Source of the DNA: an uncultured Clostridiaceae bacterium | GTDB taxonomy: Bacteria; Bacillota; Clostridia; Lachnospirales; Lachnospiraceae | Assembly (NCBI GenBank): GCA_947177415.1 | Contig: CAMWUK010000001.1 | Span: forward strand, 42,382-106,381 | Length of the DNA: 64,000 bases | Direction: 5' to 3' | Part shown: positions 8,464 to 16,800 of the stretch, one piece after another | How positions within the stretch are numbered: the first letter of the stretch is position 1 | Layout: the number at the start of each line of letters is the position of its first letter | Notes under the pieces: generated by a model | Seen by the model: only the letters and a program-made list of their open reading frames with translations | The model's database searches: none | Told to the model about the DNA's origin: nothing | Made by a program: the position numbers and the translations under genes

Positions 8464-9912
8464 TCATTCCTGACTCCGGCTGTCCCTGCTGATTTCCTGT
8501 TCTGTTTTTTCCACCTGTCTGTTTCGTGTCCTTTCCAGGCTTTCCGTAAATTCCCGTATCATTTCCCCTGACATTTTTAACCTACGGCTGATTTCCCTCT
8601 GCCTCTGGTAAATGCCGCTGCCCTTATCCTTATATTTTTTGCGGAGTATTTCTGTTTCTTCCAGTGAATACCCCTCACTCCGCAACTGCTCCTCCAATGC
8701 CTGATAACGCAGGTGTTCCTTTTCAAAAAAGTCATCCCCTGCCTGATAACTCTTTTCTGCCGGGGCTAATTCCGACATCTTATCTGCCAGAGAAAACAGC
8801 GGCTCCATTTGCTTTTTCTCCCGGTACAATTCCCGCCTCTCCTTCCGGCACTCTGCCGCCTTTTCCTTCAGATTGTCCCGGACTGCTGCCAGTTCCGTTA
8901 GGGAATGGATTCCATTCTTTACAAGGAACAGATACTTCTCATGGACTTCCTGCATTTTGCGGATTTCCTCACGGTACTCCCACGCCCTGCTGTAAGGCAG
9001 CCTTTCCAGATGGCGCAGGCGGCATATCTTCGCATAATAGGTTTTCTGTATGCCGGTCAGCTTTGTCCTGCGTAAGAACTCATCCTTTGGCAGTTCAATG
9101 GTATGAGGGTTTTGCCCACGGTCTCTTTTTGCATAGGTTTCCATGTTTTCAGAGTGGATTCTCTCCCGTATTCTTTCCTCCGTATAGTTATCCCCCATAG
9201 ATTTGCACCGGCAGAACCGCTGCATCCCCTTAGGCCTGACCGCCAGATATTTATTCTGCTTAATGTCATAGCCCTTTTCCACCATAAGGTCAAGAAACCC
9301 TTCGAAGGAATCTGCCTGCATGACACAGGCATCCACATCCCTCTGTATCATTTCCCGCCAGATGAATTTCCCGTCCCGGAACTCATTCCAGTCCTTATAC
9401 CTCTCATTGCGTTTCCTGCCGTGTTCCTCTATATCTATGGTGGAAAGCCCGTATTCCTCACAAAGGCGGTTCGTGATGGGCTGTATCTTTTTTGCCCAGT
9501 CCCCCTTTTCGTAACGGTACTTCCTTCCATTCAGGTAATTCACGCTGTTGAATATGATATGCCCGTGGACATGGGCGGTGTTGTCATGGACGGCAAGGAC
9601 AGCCTCATACTCCTGCCCCAGATATTCATCCACAAACCTGCGTATAATCTCAAAAGCGGTGTCCGGGCTTACCTCCCCTTCCTCAAAAGAAATGATGAGG
9701 TGGTAGCCCTGCCTCTTGTCCGTCTTTCCATACTTCTGTTTCGTTGCCGCCATCTGTCCATATGCTTTCCCCGGCTGGCAGTTAATCCCCGTTACCAGCC
9801 TGCCGTCCTGCGTTTTCTCCCTGTCAAGGATATAGGAAACCGCCTGTTCCAGATGTTTCCCCGAAAACTTCACGCCGCTGTCATTTATGGTCAGAATTTT
9901 AGTGATAGCCAA
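8464..9912 (-). CDS. Relaxase / mobilization nuclease (MOBP type)
   Basis: About 482 aa. I favour the TTG at 9912 (reads LAITKILTIND, GGTGGCGG upstream); an ATG at 9942 also exists but overlaps mobC further. The N-terminal ~200 residues carry the relaxase fold: AVSYILDREKT near the start and the metal-binding HDNTAHVHGHIIFNS motif with three His. The C-terminal ~280 residues are helical and highly charged. It nicks at oriT and pilots the strand through the type IV channel. It overlaps mobC by 14 bp, and a candidate oriT lies ~1 kb upstream, before the gene at 10223-10783. Confidence 0.9.
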   Translation of the reverse strand: MAITKILTINDSGVKFSGKHLEQAVSYILDREKTQDGRLVTGINCQPGKAYGQMAATKQKYGKTDKRQGYHLIISFEEGEVSPDTAFEIIRRFVDEYLGQEYEAVLAVHDNTAHVHGHIIFNSVNYLNGRKYRYEKGDWAKKIQPITNRLCEEYGLSTIDIEEHGRKRNERYKDWNEFRDGKFIWREMIQRDVDACVMQADSFEGFLDLMVEKGYDIKQNKYLAVRPKGMQRFCRCKSMGDNYTEERIRERIHSENMETYAKRDRGQNPHTIELPKDEFLRRTKLTGIQKTYYAKICRLRHLERLPYSRAWEYREEIRKMQEVHEKYLFLVKNGIHSLTELAAVRDNLKEKAAECRKERRELYREKKQMEPLFSLADKMSELAPAEKSYQAGDDFFEKEHLRYQALEEQLRSEGYSLEETEILRKKYKDKGSGIYQRQREISRRLKMSGEMIREFTESLERTRNRQVEKTEQEISRDSRSQE

Positions 9913-10222
9913 GAGCCGCCACCACCCTTTCCATTTCCTCATTCAGTTTCCGCATATAGGCAACCAGACGGATTTTGTCTGACTCCCGGTACAGTCCCGA
10001 ATTATTGTTATGGACAATCTCATTGATATTGACGCCGATCCGGTTCACTTCATTGATAAGGGCTTTCAACCCCTGCCTCACTTCCGGGTAATCGTTCGGC
10101 TTCTGCGTTATCAGCAGACGGAAATAATCGGATTCCTTCATTCCCGCCTCTTTCGCCTTATCAGAGAAAATCCCCGCATCATGGGCAGTCAGACGGAAAT
10201 GCTTTACAACCTCCTTTGCCAT
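9899..10222 (-). CDS. mobC: MobC-like relaxosome accessory protein
   Basis: 107 aa. It starts MAKEVVKHFRLTAHD, has the RHH-like SDKAKEAGMKESDYFRLLI region and the conserved LINEVNRIGVNINEIVHNNN motif of plasmid mobilization relaxosome (MobC) proteins. It binds near oriT and helps the relaxase gain access to the nick site. Its ATG abuts the stop codon of the upstream gene, and its end overlaps the relaxase start, so the three are translationally coupled. Confidence 0.85.
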   Translation of the reverse strand: MAKEVVKHFRLTAHDAGIFSDKAKEAGMKESDYFRLLITQKPNDYPEVRQGLKALINEVNRIGVNINEIVHNNNSGLYRESDKIRLVAYMRKLNEEMERVVAALGYH

Positions 10223-10783
10223 CTACCTCATCCTTTCCCTTTCCTGCCTGCGCTGCATAAATTCCTGTACGCTTTCTTTTTCCCCTGCGCTCCTTTCCGC
10301 TCTGCCCTGGCTGTATATCTTCATTTTTTCCCGCACTCCTTCCGGTATCTCCCCCAATGCAAGAGTAATTACTTCCATTGCACACTCCACTGCAATCTGC
10401 TCATACTTTGTCTGTTTATACAGCCCGTCCAGCACTTCCTCCTGCTGTTTCAGAATGCCGTGTGCGTCACTGAACCGGTTATAGTCCTCCTGGCAGTCCG
10501 GATTTTTCATGCCGTCCTCCATCTCGTCTATCAGTTCCAGATTCCACTCACATACATCGTGTATGGCATCATCTATGGAATATGGCCGGTACTCCGGGGA
10601 TTCCTCCCCCATATCTTTTACCACCAGTTCCTGATTACGGACAGCCAGTGTCATATTATGCTCTTTCAGATAGTCCAGAATGATTCCCGCCTCACTCTGT
10701 CCCATGCTTACCCCTGATCCTGCCAGATGTAGCCACATAACAAGCTCACCGGGCATATTTACTTCAAGCACTTCCGTTCCCAT
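10223..10783 (-). CDS. Conserved conjugative-element protein of unknown function
   Basis: 186 aa from the ATG at 10783, preceded by GGAGGTGCAGGGAG; the open frame extends to 10903 without a ribosome site and that extension would run through the candidate oriT. The protein is acidic and helical (MPGELVMWLHLAGSG, then a Glu/Asp-rich middle) with a basic, Arg-rich tail ending RRQERERMR. It sits between the candidate oriT and mobC, directly abutting mobC, so a relaxosome-associated role is possible but only inferred from position. Confidence 0.65.
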   Translation of the reverse strand: MGTEVLEVNMPGELVMWLHLAGSGVSMGQSEAGIILDYLKEHNMTLAVRNQELVVKDMGEESPEYRPYSIDDAIHDVCEWNLELIDEMEDGMKNPDCQEDYNRFSDAHGILKQQEEVLDGLYKQTKYEQIAVECAMEVITLALGEIPEGVREKMKIYSQGRAERSAGEKESVQEFMQRRQERERMR

Positions 10784-10894
10784 GCTCCCTGCACCTCCTG
10801 TTTTCATTTCCTTACCTGTCTGTTTTTTATCCTGCTGCAAATCCTCCCTGCCCCCGAAACCTTTGGCTCCCTTGCACTCCCAAAGGTTTCGCCA

Positions 10895-10990
10895 GATACG
10901 CATTTTGTGTCACAAAATGCAAGCCTGCCAATGGCCCGGCTTTCTGGTCAGGGGAGTAACCCCTGAAACCCCCAATAAAATACGGTAAAT
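10895..10990. other. Candidate origin of transfer (oriT)
   Basis: Non-coding segment upstream of the relaxosome genes. It has a perfect palindrome with 10-bp arms (GCATTTTGTG, 10900-10909, and its complement 10911-10920), a second inverted repeat AAGCC/GGCTT (10921-10925, 10938-10942), and AGGGG/CCCCT (10950-10954, 10960-10964) followed by TGAAACCCCC. Stacked inverted repeats next to mobC and the relaxase are the usual oriT layout. The nick site is not determined. Confidence 0.5.
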
Positions 10991-11008
10991 ATCATATAAT
11001 AGGAAAAT

Positions 11009-11197
11009 CTACACCATTCCTACACCGCTTTGGGCATTTTCTACACCATTCCTACATCATTTTCCTGCTTTCCTACACCATTTCTACACCATCAAAAAAA
11101 GGCTGTCCGAAAAGCCTACACCATTCCTACACCATTTTTTGCATTTTCTACACCGTTCCTACACCAAAAATCCCGAAACCTACACCATTTCTACATC
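11009..11197. repeat. Phased iteron array: six paired GTGTAG boxes
   Basis: Twelve copies of CTACAC(C/T) or CTACATC arranged as six pairs. Within each pair the copies start exactly 11 bp apart (typical pair CTACACCATTCCTACACC). Pair starts are at 11009, 11041, 11073, 11116, 11148 and 11180, giving periods 32, 32, 43, 32 and 32. The wide central step is 32 + 11 and holds a terminator hairpin. Spacing in multiples of about one helical turn suggests a protein bound cooperatively on one face. It lies between the candidate oriT and the DUF3991/Toprim gene, whose stop codon lies in the last box. Confidence 0.85.
11094..11117 (-). terminator. Rho-independent terminator inside the iteron array
   Basis: On the minus strand the stem AGGCT (11117-11113) / AGCCT (11104-11100) with an 8-nt loop is followed by seven T (11100-11094, sharing the last stem base). 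It occupies the widened centre of the repeat array downstream of the DUF3991/Toprim gene, so it likely ends that operon before the relaxosome operon. Confidence 0.6.
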
Positions 11198-12156
11198 ACT
11201 CTGGCAGTCTCACGGGCTTTCTCCTGCTCTTTTGCTTTTTTCATCTCCACATTCCACTGGTTGAAGTCCTTATACGGTTCCGGGGGAGTGAAAATGTCCA
11301 CCAGATAACCCTTGTCCCCGTACTTTCTCCACAATGCCTCTGCTGCTTTCCGCCCCGGCCCGTCATTGTCAAGGCAGAACACGATTTTTTCCGTTTCCGG
11401 GTGTTCCGCAAGGAATGTTTCCAGCGGGGCATCCGCCAGCATCCCAAGCGCTACCATGCTTGCCCTGTCCTCCGGGAACATCGTGATATAACTCATCAGG
11501 TCGATTGCTGCCTCAAACACAAATACTTCTTTGCTGTCCCTGTAATGGAAGTGGAAACCGTACCGCTTGTCATTGCCTGCCACGTCACACTTGAAGCCTT
11601 TCCCATTCTTATCAAAGACACCCCGCATACTGGCAAACTTCGGCACGCCGTCCCTGTCCGTCCCCACAAAAACAATGTTGTGGTAATTCTTCGCCTCATA
11701 TAAAATCCCTTTCCTCACAAAGAAGTCAATGACCGGCCGGGCAATCCCGCACTCATGCTCCAGATAACGGTACAGATAGGCATTGCTCCCTGCAAACTTC
11801 GGCAGTACAAACGGCTTTTTAGTTTCCTCTCTTTCCCTTGCCGGGGCAAGGTTCTGAATGTCCCTGACGCTTTCCTCCCTCCGGTATCCCGCAAAATCCA
11901 GCAGCCAGAACACCGCCTCTTTCACATCCAGCCCCGCAAACACCCGTAAGAAGTCAATCTGGCTGCCGCCGTTCTCCCCTTTGTCATACCGCCTTGAGAA
12001 ACGGCACCAGTGGCTCCTGTTATAAATGCGGATGGAATCCATTTCTTTCAGTGTATGGTAGTTCCCGATCCTTTTTACGGTATAGCCCAAATGCTCCGCC
12101 ACCCTGCACAAATCAACCTGTTTGGCAAGTGCCAGCTCATCCGCTGTAAACCTCAT
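11191..12156 (-). CDS. DUF3991 / Toprim domain protein
   Basis: 321 aa from the ATG at 12156 with GGGGGAGGA upstream; the ATG overlaps the stop of the RadC-like gene as ATGA, suggesting coupled translation. The N-terminal half (LAKQVDLCRVAEHLGYTVKR, then GGSQIDFLRVFAGLDVKEAV) matches DUF3991. The C-terminal half is a Toprim fold with the conserved Glu in VFVFEAAIDLMS and the acidic IVFCLDNDGPG motif. Such proteins are widespread on Firmicutes conjugative elements and are primase-like; a role in replication of transferred DNA is inferred. The stop codon falls in the last repeat of the adjacent iteron array. Confidence 0.8.
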   Translation of the reverse strand: MRFTADELALAKQVDLCRVAEHLGYTVKRIGNYHTLKEMDSIRIYNRSHWCRFSRRYDKGENGGSQIDFLRVFAGLDVKEAVFWLLDFAGYRREESVRDIQNLAPAREREETKKPFVLPKFAGSNAYLYRYLEHECGIARPVIDFFVRKGILYEAKNYHNIVFVGTDRDGVPKFASMRGVFDKNGKGFKCDVAGNDKRYGFHFHYRDSKEVFVFEAAIDLMSYITMFPEDRASMVALGMLADAPLETFLAEHPETEKIVFCLDNDGPGRKAAEALWRKYGDKGYLVDIFTPPEPYKDFNQWNVEMKKAKEQEKARETARVM

Positions 12157-12695
12157 CTTCCTCCCCCTCTCTCTGCCACCTTTGCCGGGCTGTCCCATTC
12201 CAGCTGACGGTAATCAGTCTGGTATGCCATGCACGGGTTTTTTACCAGCCCTTTTTCGTGGAAACTGAAATACCGGCTGTTGTCCCCGCCGACAATCACA
12301 TGGTCCACAAGAGGAATCCCCACCAGTTCACATACCTGCTGCATCCGGTGTGTCAGCCGCACATCTGTTTCTGATGGTAAAAGGTTTCCGGAAGTGTGGT
12401 TGTGGCAAAGGATTATTTCTGCCGCATTTGACAGGATACCTGATTTCAGCAGTTCCCTCGGATGTGCCATTGAATTATTTAAGGAACCGACACTGGCAAA
12501 ATTACAGTTAATCGGTGTTCGGTCCGCCTTCAGGTTGATGACACACACCACCTCCCTGTCCATTTCACACAGTTCCTGCCCCACTAACCTAACCGCATCC
12601 TCTGCTGTATTGATTTCTGTCCCTGACAAAATGGGGACATCCCGGACCAACCGTACAGACACGACTTCCAGTGCAAAGTCATTCTCCTTTCCCAT
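12153..12695 (-). CDS. RadC-like JAB-domain protein
   Basis: 180 aa. The JAMM zinc metalloprotease motif is intact: EIILCHNHTSGNLLPSETD, with the two His and the later Asp, plus an upstream conserved Glu region, ending DHVIVGGDN. RadC-family JAB proteins are common on plasmids and conjugative elements; the biochemical role is unsettled. The last ~30 residues are a divergent tail. ATG follows AAAGGAGA inside the end of the preceding 41-aa ORF. Confidence 0.85.
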   Translation of the reverse strand: MGKENDFALEVVSVRLVRDVPILSGTEINTAEDAVRLVGQELCEMDREVVCVINLKADRTPINCNFASVGSLNNSMAHPRELLKSGILSNAAEIILCHNHTSGNLLPSETDVRLTHRMQQVCELVGIPLVDHVIVGGDNSRYFSFHEKGLVKNPCMAYQTDYRQLEWDSPAKVAERGGGR

Positions 12696-12804
12696 CCTTT
12701 TCCTCCTCCCCGAAAGTTACCTGAACAACCACGTTATCCGGCATGGATTCCAACAGTTTTACAAGCTCTTTTTCTGAAATATCCCTTGTCTGATCTTCTT
12801 CCAT
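12679..12804 (-). CDS. 41-aa ORF in the RadC operon
   Basis: Short frame from ATG 12804 (AGGAGCAGCAT upstream) to TGA at 12679. Translation begins MEEDQTRDISEKELVKLLES and ends in a Glu/Lys-rich tail. It overlaps the RadC-like gene by 17 bp and its 3' end supplies that gene's ribosome site. The strong ribosome site and tight packing between DUF5688 and RadC genes suggest a real small protein or a coupling ORF. No homologue is recognised. Confidence 0.55.
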   Translation of the reverse strand: MEEDQTRDISEKELVKLLESMPDNVVVQVTFGEEEKDGKGE

Positions 12805-12813
12805 ATGCTGCTC

Positions 12814-13812
12814 CTATCTTGTCCTGTTTTCTTCCGGAACCAGCGGCAGCTCTGTTGTCTTGCCATCCAGCCTTTTTTCCGGGGATTCCGCAGCCAGCGT
12901 CACTTTCCTTGCATTTCTGTCATAATGGTAAACGCTGTTTGACAAACGCTCCTCCAGTCTTACGCTTCCCATATTCACTTCCTGTACCATTTCCAGCAGC
13001 GATGTCAAATCTCCCTCTGCCATTTGTGACGGGACAGCTACCACTTCATGGATAGACGAGGGCATAATATACAAATCATCCCCCAGCTTTTCCGCCAGTT
13101 CATGGAGGTTTTCCTCGTACAGCATGGAGACTGCACCGTTAATCCTGCTTTCATTGCTGATAATCCACATATTGTCTGCGGGAGTTAGCTCCTTCCCAAA
13201 CATATCCCTCATTTCCGGCGGTATGGATAACACTTCAAACATAACTTCCTGCATGGACATGATGCTGACTGGGTTCAATTCCCTTGTATTTTTACAGGCA
13301 TGGCGGAACAGTTCCTCCTCCGTCATCCCGGCCATTTCCGCCACTTTGTCGGAAACAAGTACACTTCCAACTGTTTCCGGGGTGCGGTCAACTACCCACC
13401 GGTATATAACCGATAAATCCTGAAACTGTCTGTTTGGAACATCTGCCAGCAACTCCCGGTTCTGCTCCGTGTTGATAAGGCACATAATTACATTGTCCTT
13501 AAAATGTTCCATATCCATAACCGCTTCCGGCTTCTGGCCCTTTACCATTTCCGCTGTCTGTGCGTACTGCCGTGCCACCTCACGGAATACAGTCTCCAAA
13601 TCACCACAGTCCTGATAATGCTCATACATCTCATTGATATAAATAGTCGGAAATACACGGGAATCATCCCCCAGCATCACAGTCAGCGCATCCAGTGTAC
13701 GGTTTACCTTTTTTGCCGGGTAGATTTTAATTTCCGCATCCCTGTATTCCTCCGGCATATAACTTAAAAATTTTTCTTTCACTACTGCTTTGAATACTTC
13801 ATAATCCATCAT
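12814..13812 (-). CDS. DUF5688 family protein
   Basis: 332 aa, ATG-ATG start with GGAGG upstream. The N-terminus (YEVFKAVVKEKFLSYMPEEY, IYPAKKVNRTLDALTV, PTIYINEMYEHY) and the later YIMPSSIHEVVAVP match DUF5688, soluble proteins encoded mainly in clostridial conjugative elements. The function is unknown. It lies just downstream of the adhesin terminator and heads the RadC/Toprim operon. Confidence 0.75.
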   Translation of the reverse strand: MMDYEVFKAVVKEKFLSYMPEEYRDAEIKIYPAKKVNRTLDALTVMLGDDSRVFPTIYINEMYEHYQDCGDLETVFREVARQYAQTAEMVKGQKPEAVMDMEHFKDNVIMCLINTEQNRELLADVPNRQFQDLSVIYRWVVDRTPETVGSVLVSDKVAEMAGMTEEELFRHACKNTRELNPVSIMSMQEVMFEVLSIPPEMRDMFGKELTPADNMWIISNESRINGAVSMLYEENLHELAEKLGDDLYIMPSSIHEVVAVPSQMAEGDLTSLLEMVQEVNMGSVRLEERLSNSVYHYDRNARKVTLAAESPEKRLDGKTTELPLVPEENRTR

Positions 13813-13828
13813 TACAAAATCCTCCTAA

Positions 13829-13862
13829 CAAAACAGGAGAGAAACCAATGCGGCCTCTCTCC
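13829..13862 (-). terminator. Terminator after the adhesin gene
   Basis: On the minus strand, GGAGAGA (13862-13856) pairs with TCTCTCC (13842-13836), followed by TGTTTTG. It lies between the adhesin stop (13885) and the DUF5688 start (13812). Confidence 0.6.
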
Positions 13863-13884
13863 CAAATCTCATATTAACAATCTG

Positions 13885-16800
13885 TTATGCTCTTTTTTTC
13901 TTACGTTTCCTTCCATACAGCACACCGCTGGCAATGCACACACCGCCTAATGCAGCAAACATCCACGGATGATAGTTTCCGCCCGTCTGCGGCAGCCTCG
14001 GCTTGTTCGGTTTATTTTTCAGTTTCAGTGTATAGACCACTGTCTCTGTTGCGCTGTCATCATACTGTAACAGAACCTCATGCGGGGTATCATCAAGGAT
14101 ATAACCCTCCGCAGCCTTTGTTTCCACGATATAATATGGTATATCTTCCCCAAAAGTGCCGTCTTTGTTATAAGTGCAGATGTCAAGCAGCCCTGTCTCC
14201 GCATAGCCTGTCTTGTCCGTTACCAGCGTGTCCAGTTTCTTCCCGTCCTTATTACGCAGTTCAAAGGTTACTCCCTTTAACGGCTTTCCGGTTTTGCTGC
14301 AGGTTTTGTAAAGTGCAATCTTTCCTTTTACCCTTTCATCGGTCATGGCAACCTTTTGGATTTCCCCTGTTTCCTCCACGGTAAAATCCACTTCATTTGC
14401 AATCAGGTAACCGTATGGCGCTGCTGTCTCCCTCAAGGTGTAATCCCCTGCCGGGATTGCCTCCAGCCGGTACGGTTTCCCATCCGTTTTCCATGAGGCG
14501 TACACATTCCCATCGGAATCAATGACCTCCAGTGTAGCCCCCGGCAGCTCTTTCCCTGTCGTAATATCCGTTTTCGACACCTCCACAATAATCGGTGTGT
14601 CTTTCATCTCCAGTTCCTTTGCCACAGTTGGTGTGGCAGCCATTTCCTGCGTATAGGAGAAATCTACGTCATACACCGTTTCATCCAGCAGATACCCCGC
14701 CGGGGACTCCACTTCTTTCACATAGTACAGTCCAAGCGGCAAATCCGCCTCAAACACTGCCTTGCCGTTTTCATCAGTCACAGCCGTATCCACAAGGTCA
14801 TCCGCTTTTACAAGGACCTCCCCTGCTGCACTCAAAATATCCTCTTTTGTATAAATGCCATAGGTGGCTCCGGCTACCGGGTAGGCGGTTACACCGTCCG
14901 TCTTAATCAGTGACAGCTCCGGTTTTACCCTCGCATTGACAAACTCTGCCTCCCCATAGATTATCTCTGTATGCTCATCCGCATAGGAAAGGGTAATCTC
15001 CTTTGGCTCCTCACAGATGGCAAAACCCTTTGGCGGCTGTACTTCCACCACCTGATATTTTCCAAGCGGAAGATTGTCAAGGGAAGCCTCCCCTTTCTCA
15101 TCCGTGGTAAGCGTTGCGACAATGGCCCCCTTGCTTGCCGGGACACCGCCTATAACCTCCAGAATGCGGTTGCCGTTTTCGTCTGTCTGGTGGTCCGGGG
15201 TATAAATATCCTCCACCGCAATGACATGGAACACTGCCCCTGCAAGCGGCTGTTCCTCATAATTGAAATCCACACTCCTGTTTTCATCGGTAAGCTCACT
15301 GAGGATACGGTCAATAATGGTGTCATATACAATGGAAGTTAATACCTCCCCTGATTTTTCAATGGTAATGCTGCCCTTGACAGGCTGGTTCTCAACCACT
15401 ACCTCAATGACCGGATCGCCGTCTATATCTTCTGAAACCTTGAGTAACCCATCCGTGGTAACTTCCAAAGGGAAACTCTCCTCTGTAATGACATACCCCT
15501 CCGGCGCTGTAATCTCCTCCACCGCATAATTGCCGTATTTCAACTGCAAAGGCGTGGTTATAGTCCCTGTTTCATCCGTGGTAAATTCACTGATTTTTTT
15601 ATCCCCTACCTTCTGCTCCACATACTCATCCGTATCCGTATTTTTAATCTTAAAGGTCACACCGGGCAGCAGTACGGTATTCCCATTTTCAGCATCTTTT
15701 TTCACAATGCGGATGTATGCCTTAAACGGCCCGTCATTGAACACCCGCCACTGCTGCGGCTCTCTGGAATCCTCCGTAACTGTCACGGTAAAATCTTTGG
15801 TTTTATACAAATCCTTTGGCACCTTTGTTTCCCTTACCAGATATTTTCCGTAAGGCAGCTCCTTTGAAAGTGCATAGCCCTTTTCATCGGTCACAAGCAC
15901 GTCATGGGTTTTTGCGTTGTCCCATCCGTTCTTATCAATATCCGACTGTAACTTTACAGTAAATTCTGCACCCTTGACATAATCCGTCTCCGTGCTTGCG
16001 CCATCGGTAGACACTTTGATAATCTCAAATGCCTGCTTCTTTACTGTCTCCACAACCTTTGTATTGAGGGAAATGTCATGGTGGGTATCCTGCGCCTCAC
16101 GGAAATTAACCGGGTAAATGGTTTCATCTAACAGGTATCCCTCACTTGCCTCTATCTCACGGATATAATAATTGCCAAAGTACAGGTTCCCAAAGTTAAA
16201 CTCTGCCTGCTCCCCTGTCTTTACCGTGGCAAGCAGTGCGTCCTTCTCTGCCGGGACGCCCGTTGACACAAAATCCGTCCCCTGTGTGCTTGTAATGTTG
16301 TCATTCCCCGCATAGGTTACTGTACCTCTCCCATCCGGGTAGACAATGGTTTCCGCCGCATAAAGCCCATAAGTTGCCCCGGACAGTTTCGCATCCCCCT
16401 GTGGCTCTGCCCCGGTCTCCTTATCCTCCTTTTTCGCTGCCACATCACAGCGGATCGGTGTATTCTCTGCACTGAAATCGGAAATCTCCCCGTAATCCGG
16501 CGTCACTTCCCACACCTTGCCGTCATCACGGTAACCGTCCGGGATAACAACCTCCTTCACATAATATTTATCCTGCGTTTTCACAAACTTTTCAGAGGCA
16601 GCGGCATCCAGATCCTCATCATAATAGAATACCGGCACTTCCTCTTGTCTGGACTCATCCACACACACACGCTTTGTGCATCCGGCATCGGTAAACACCG
16701 CAAACCCGGCACCCTTTACAAAATTTCCTGATTCCGAGTCCGTCTTTACCACCATGACGCCCACCGTATCAGGGTACTCCTTAACTTCCATCTTTTTTCC

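Noticed and set aside
11009..11197. Possible CRISPR array from regularly spaced repeats
   Set aside because: Repeats are only about 7 bp in pairs, the spacers between pairs are short and A/T- or C/T-rich, and no cas genes are present. Spacing by helical turns fits protein-binding sites instead.
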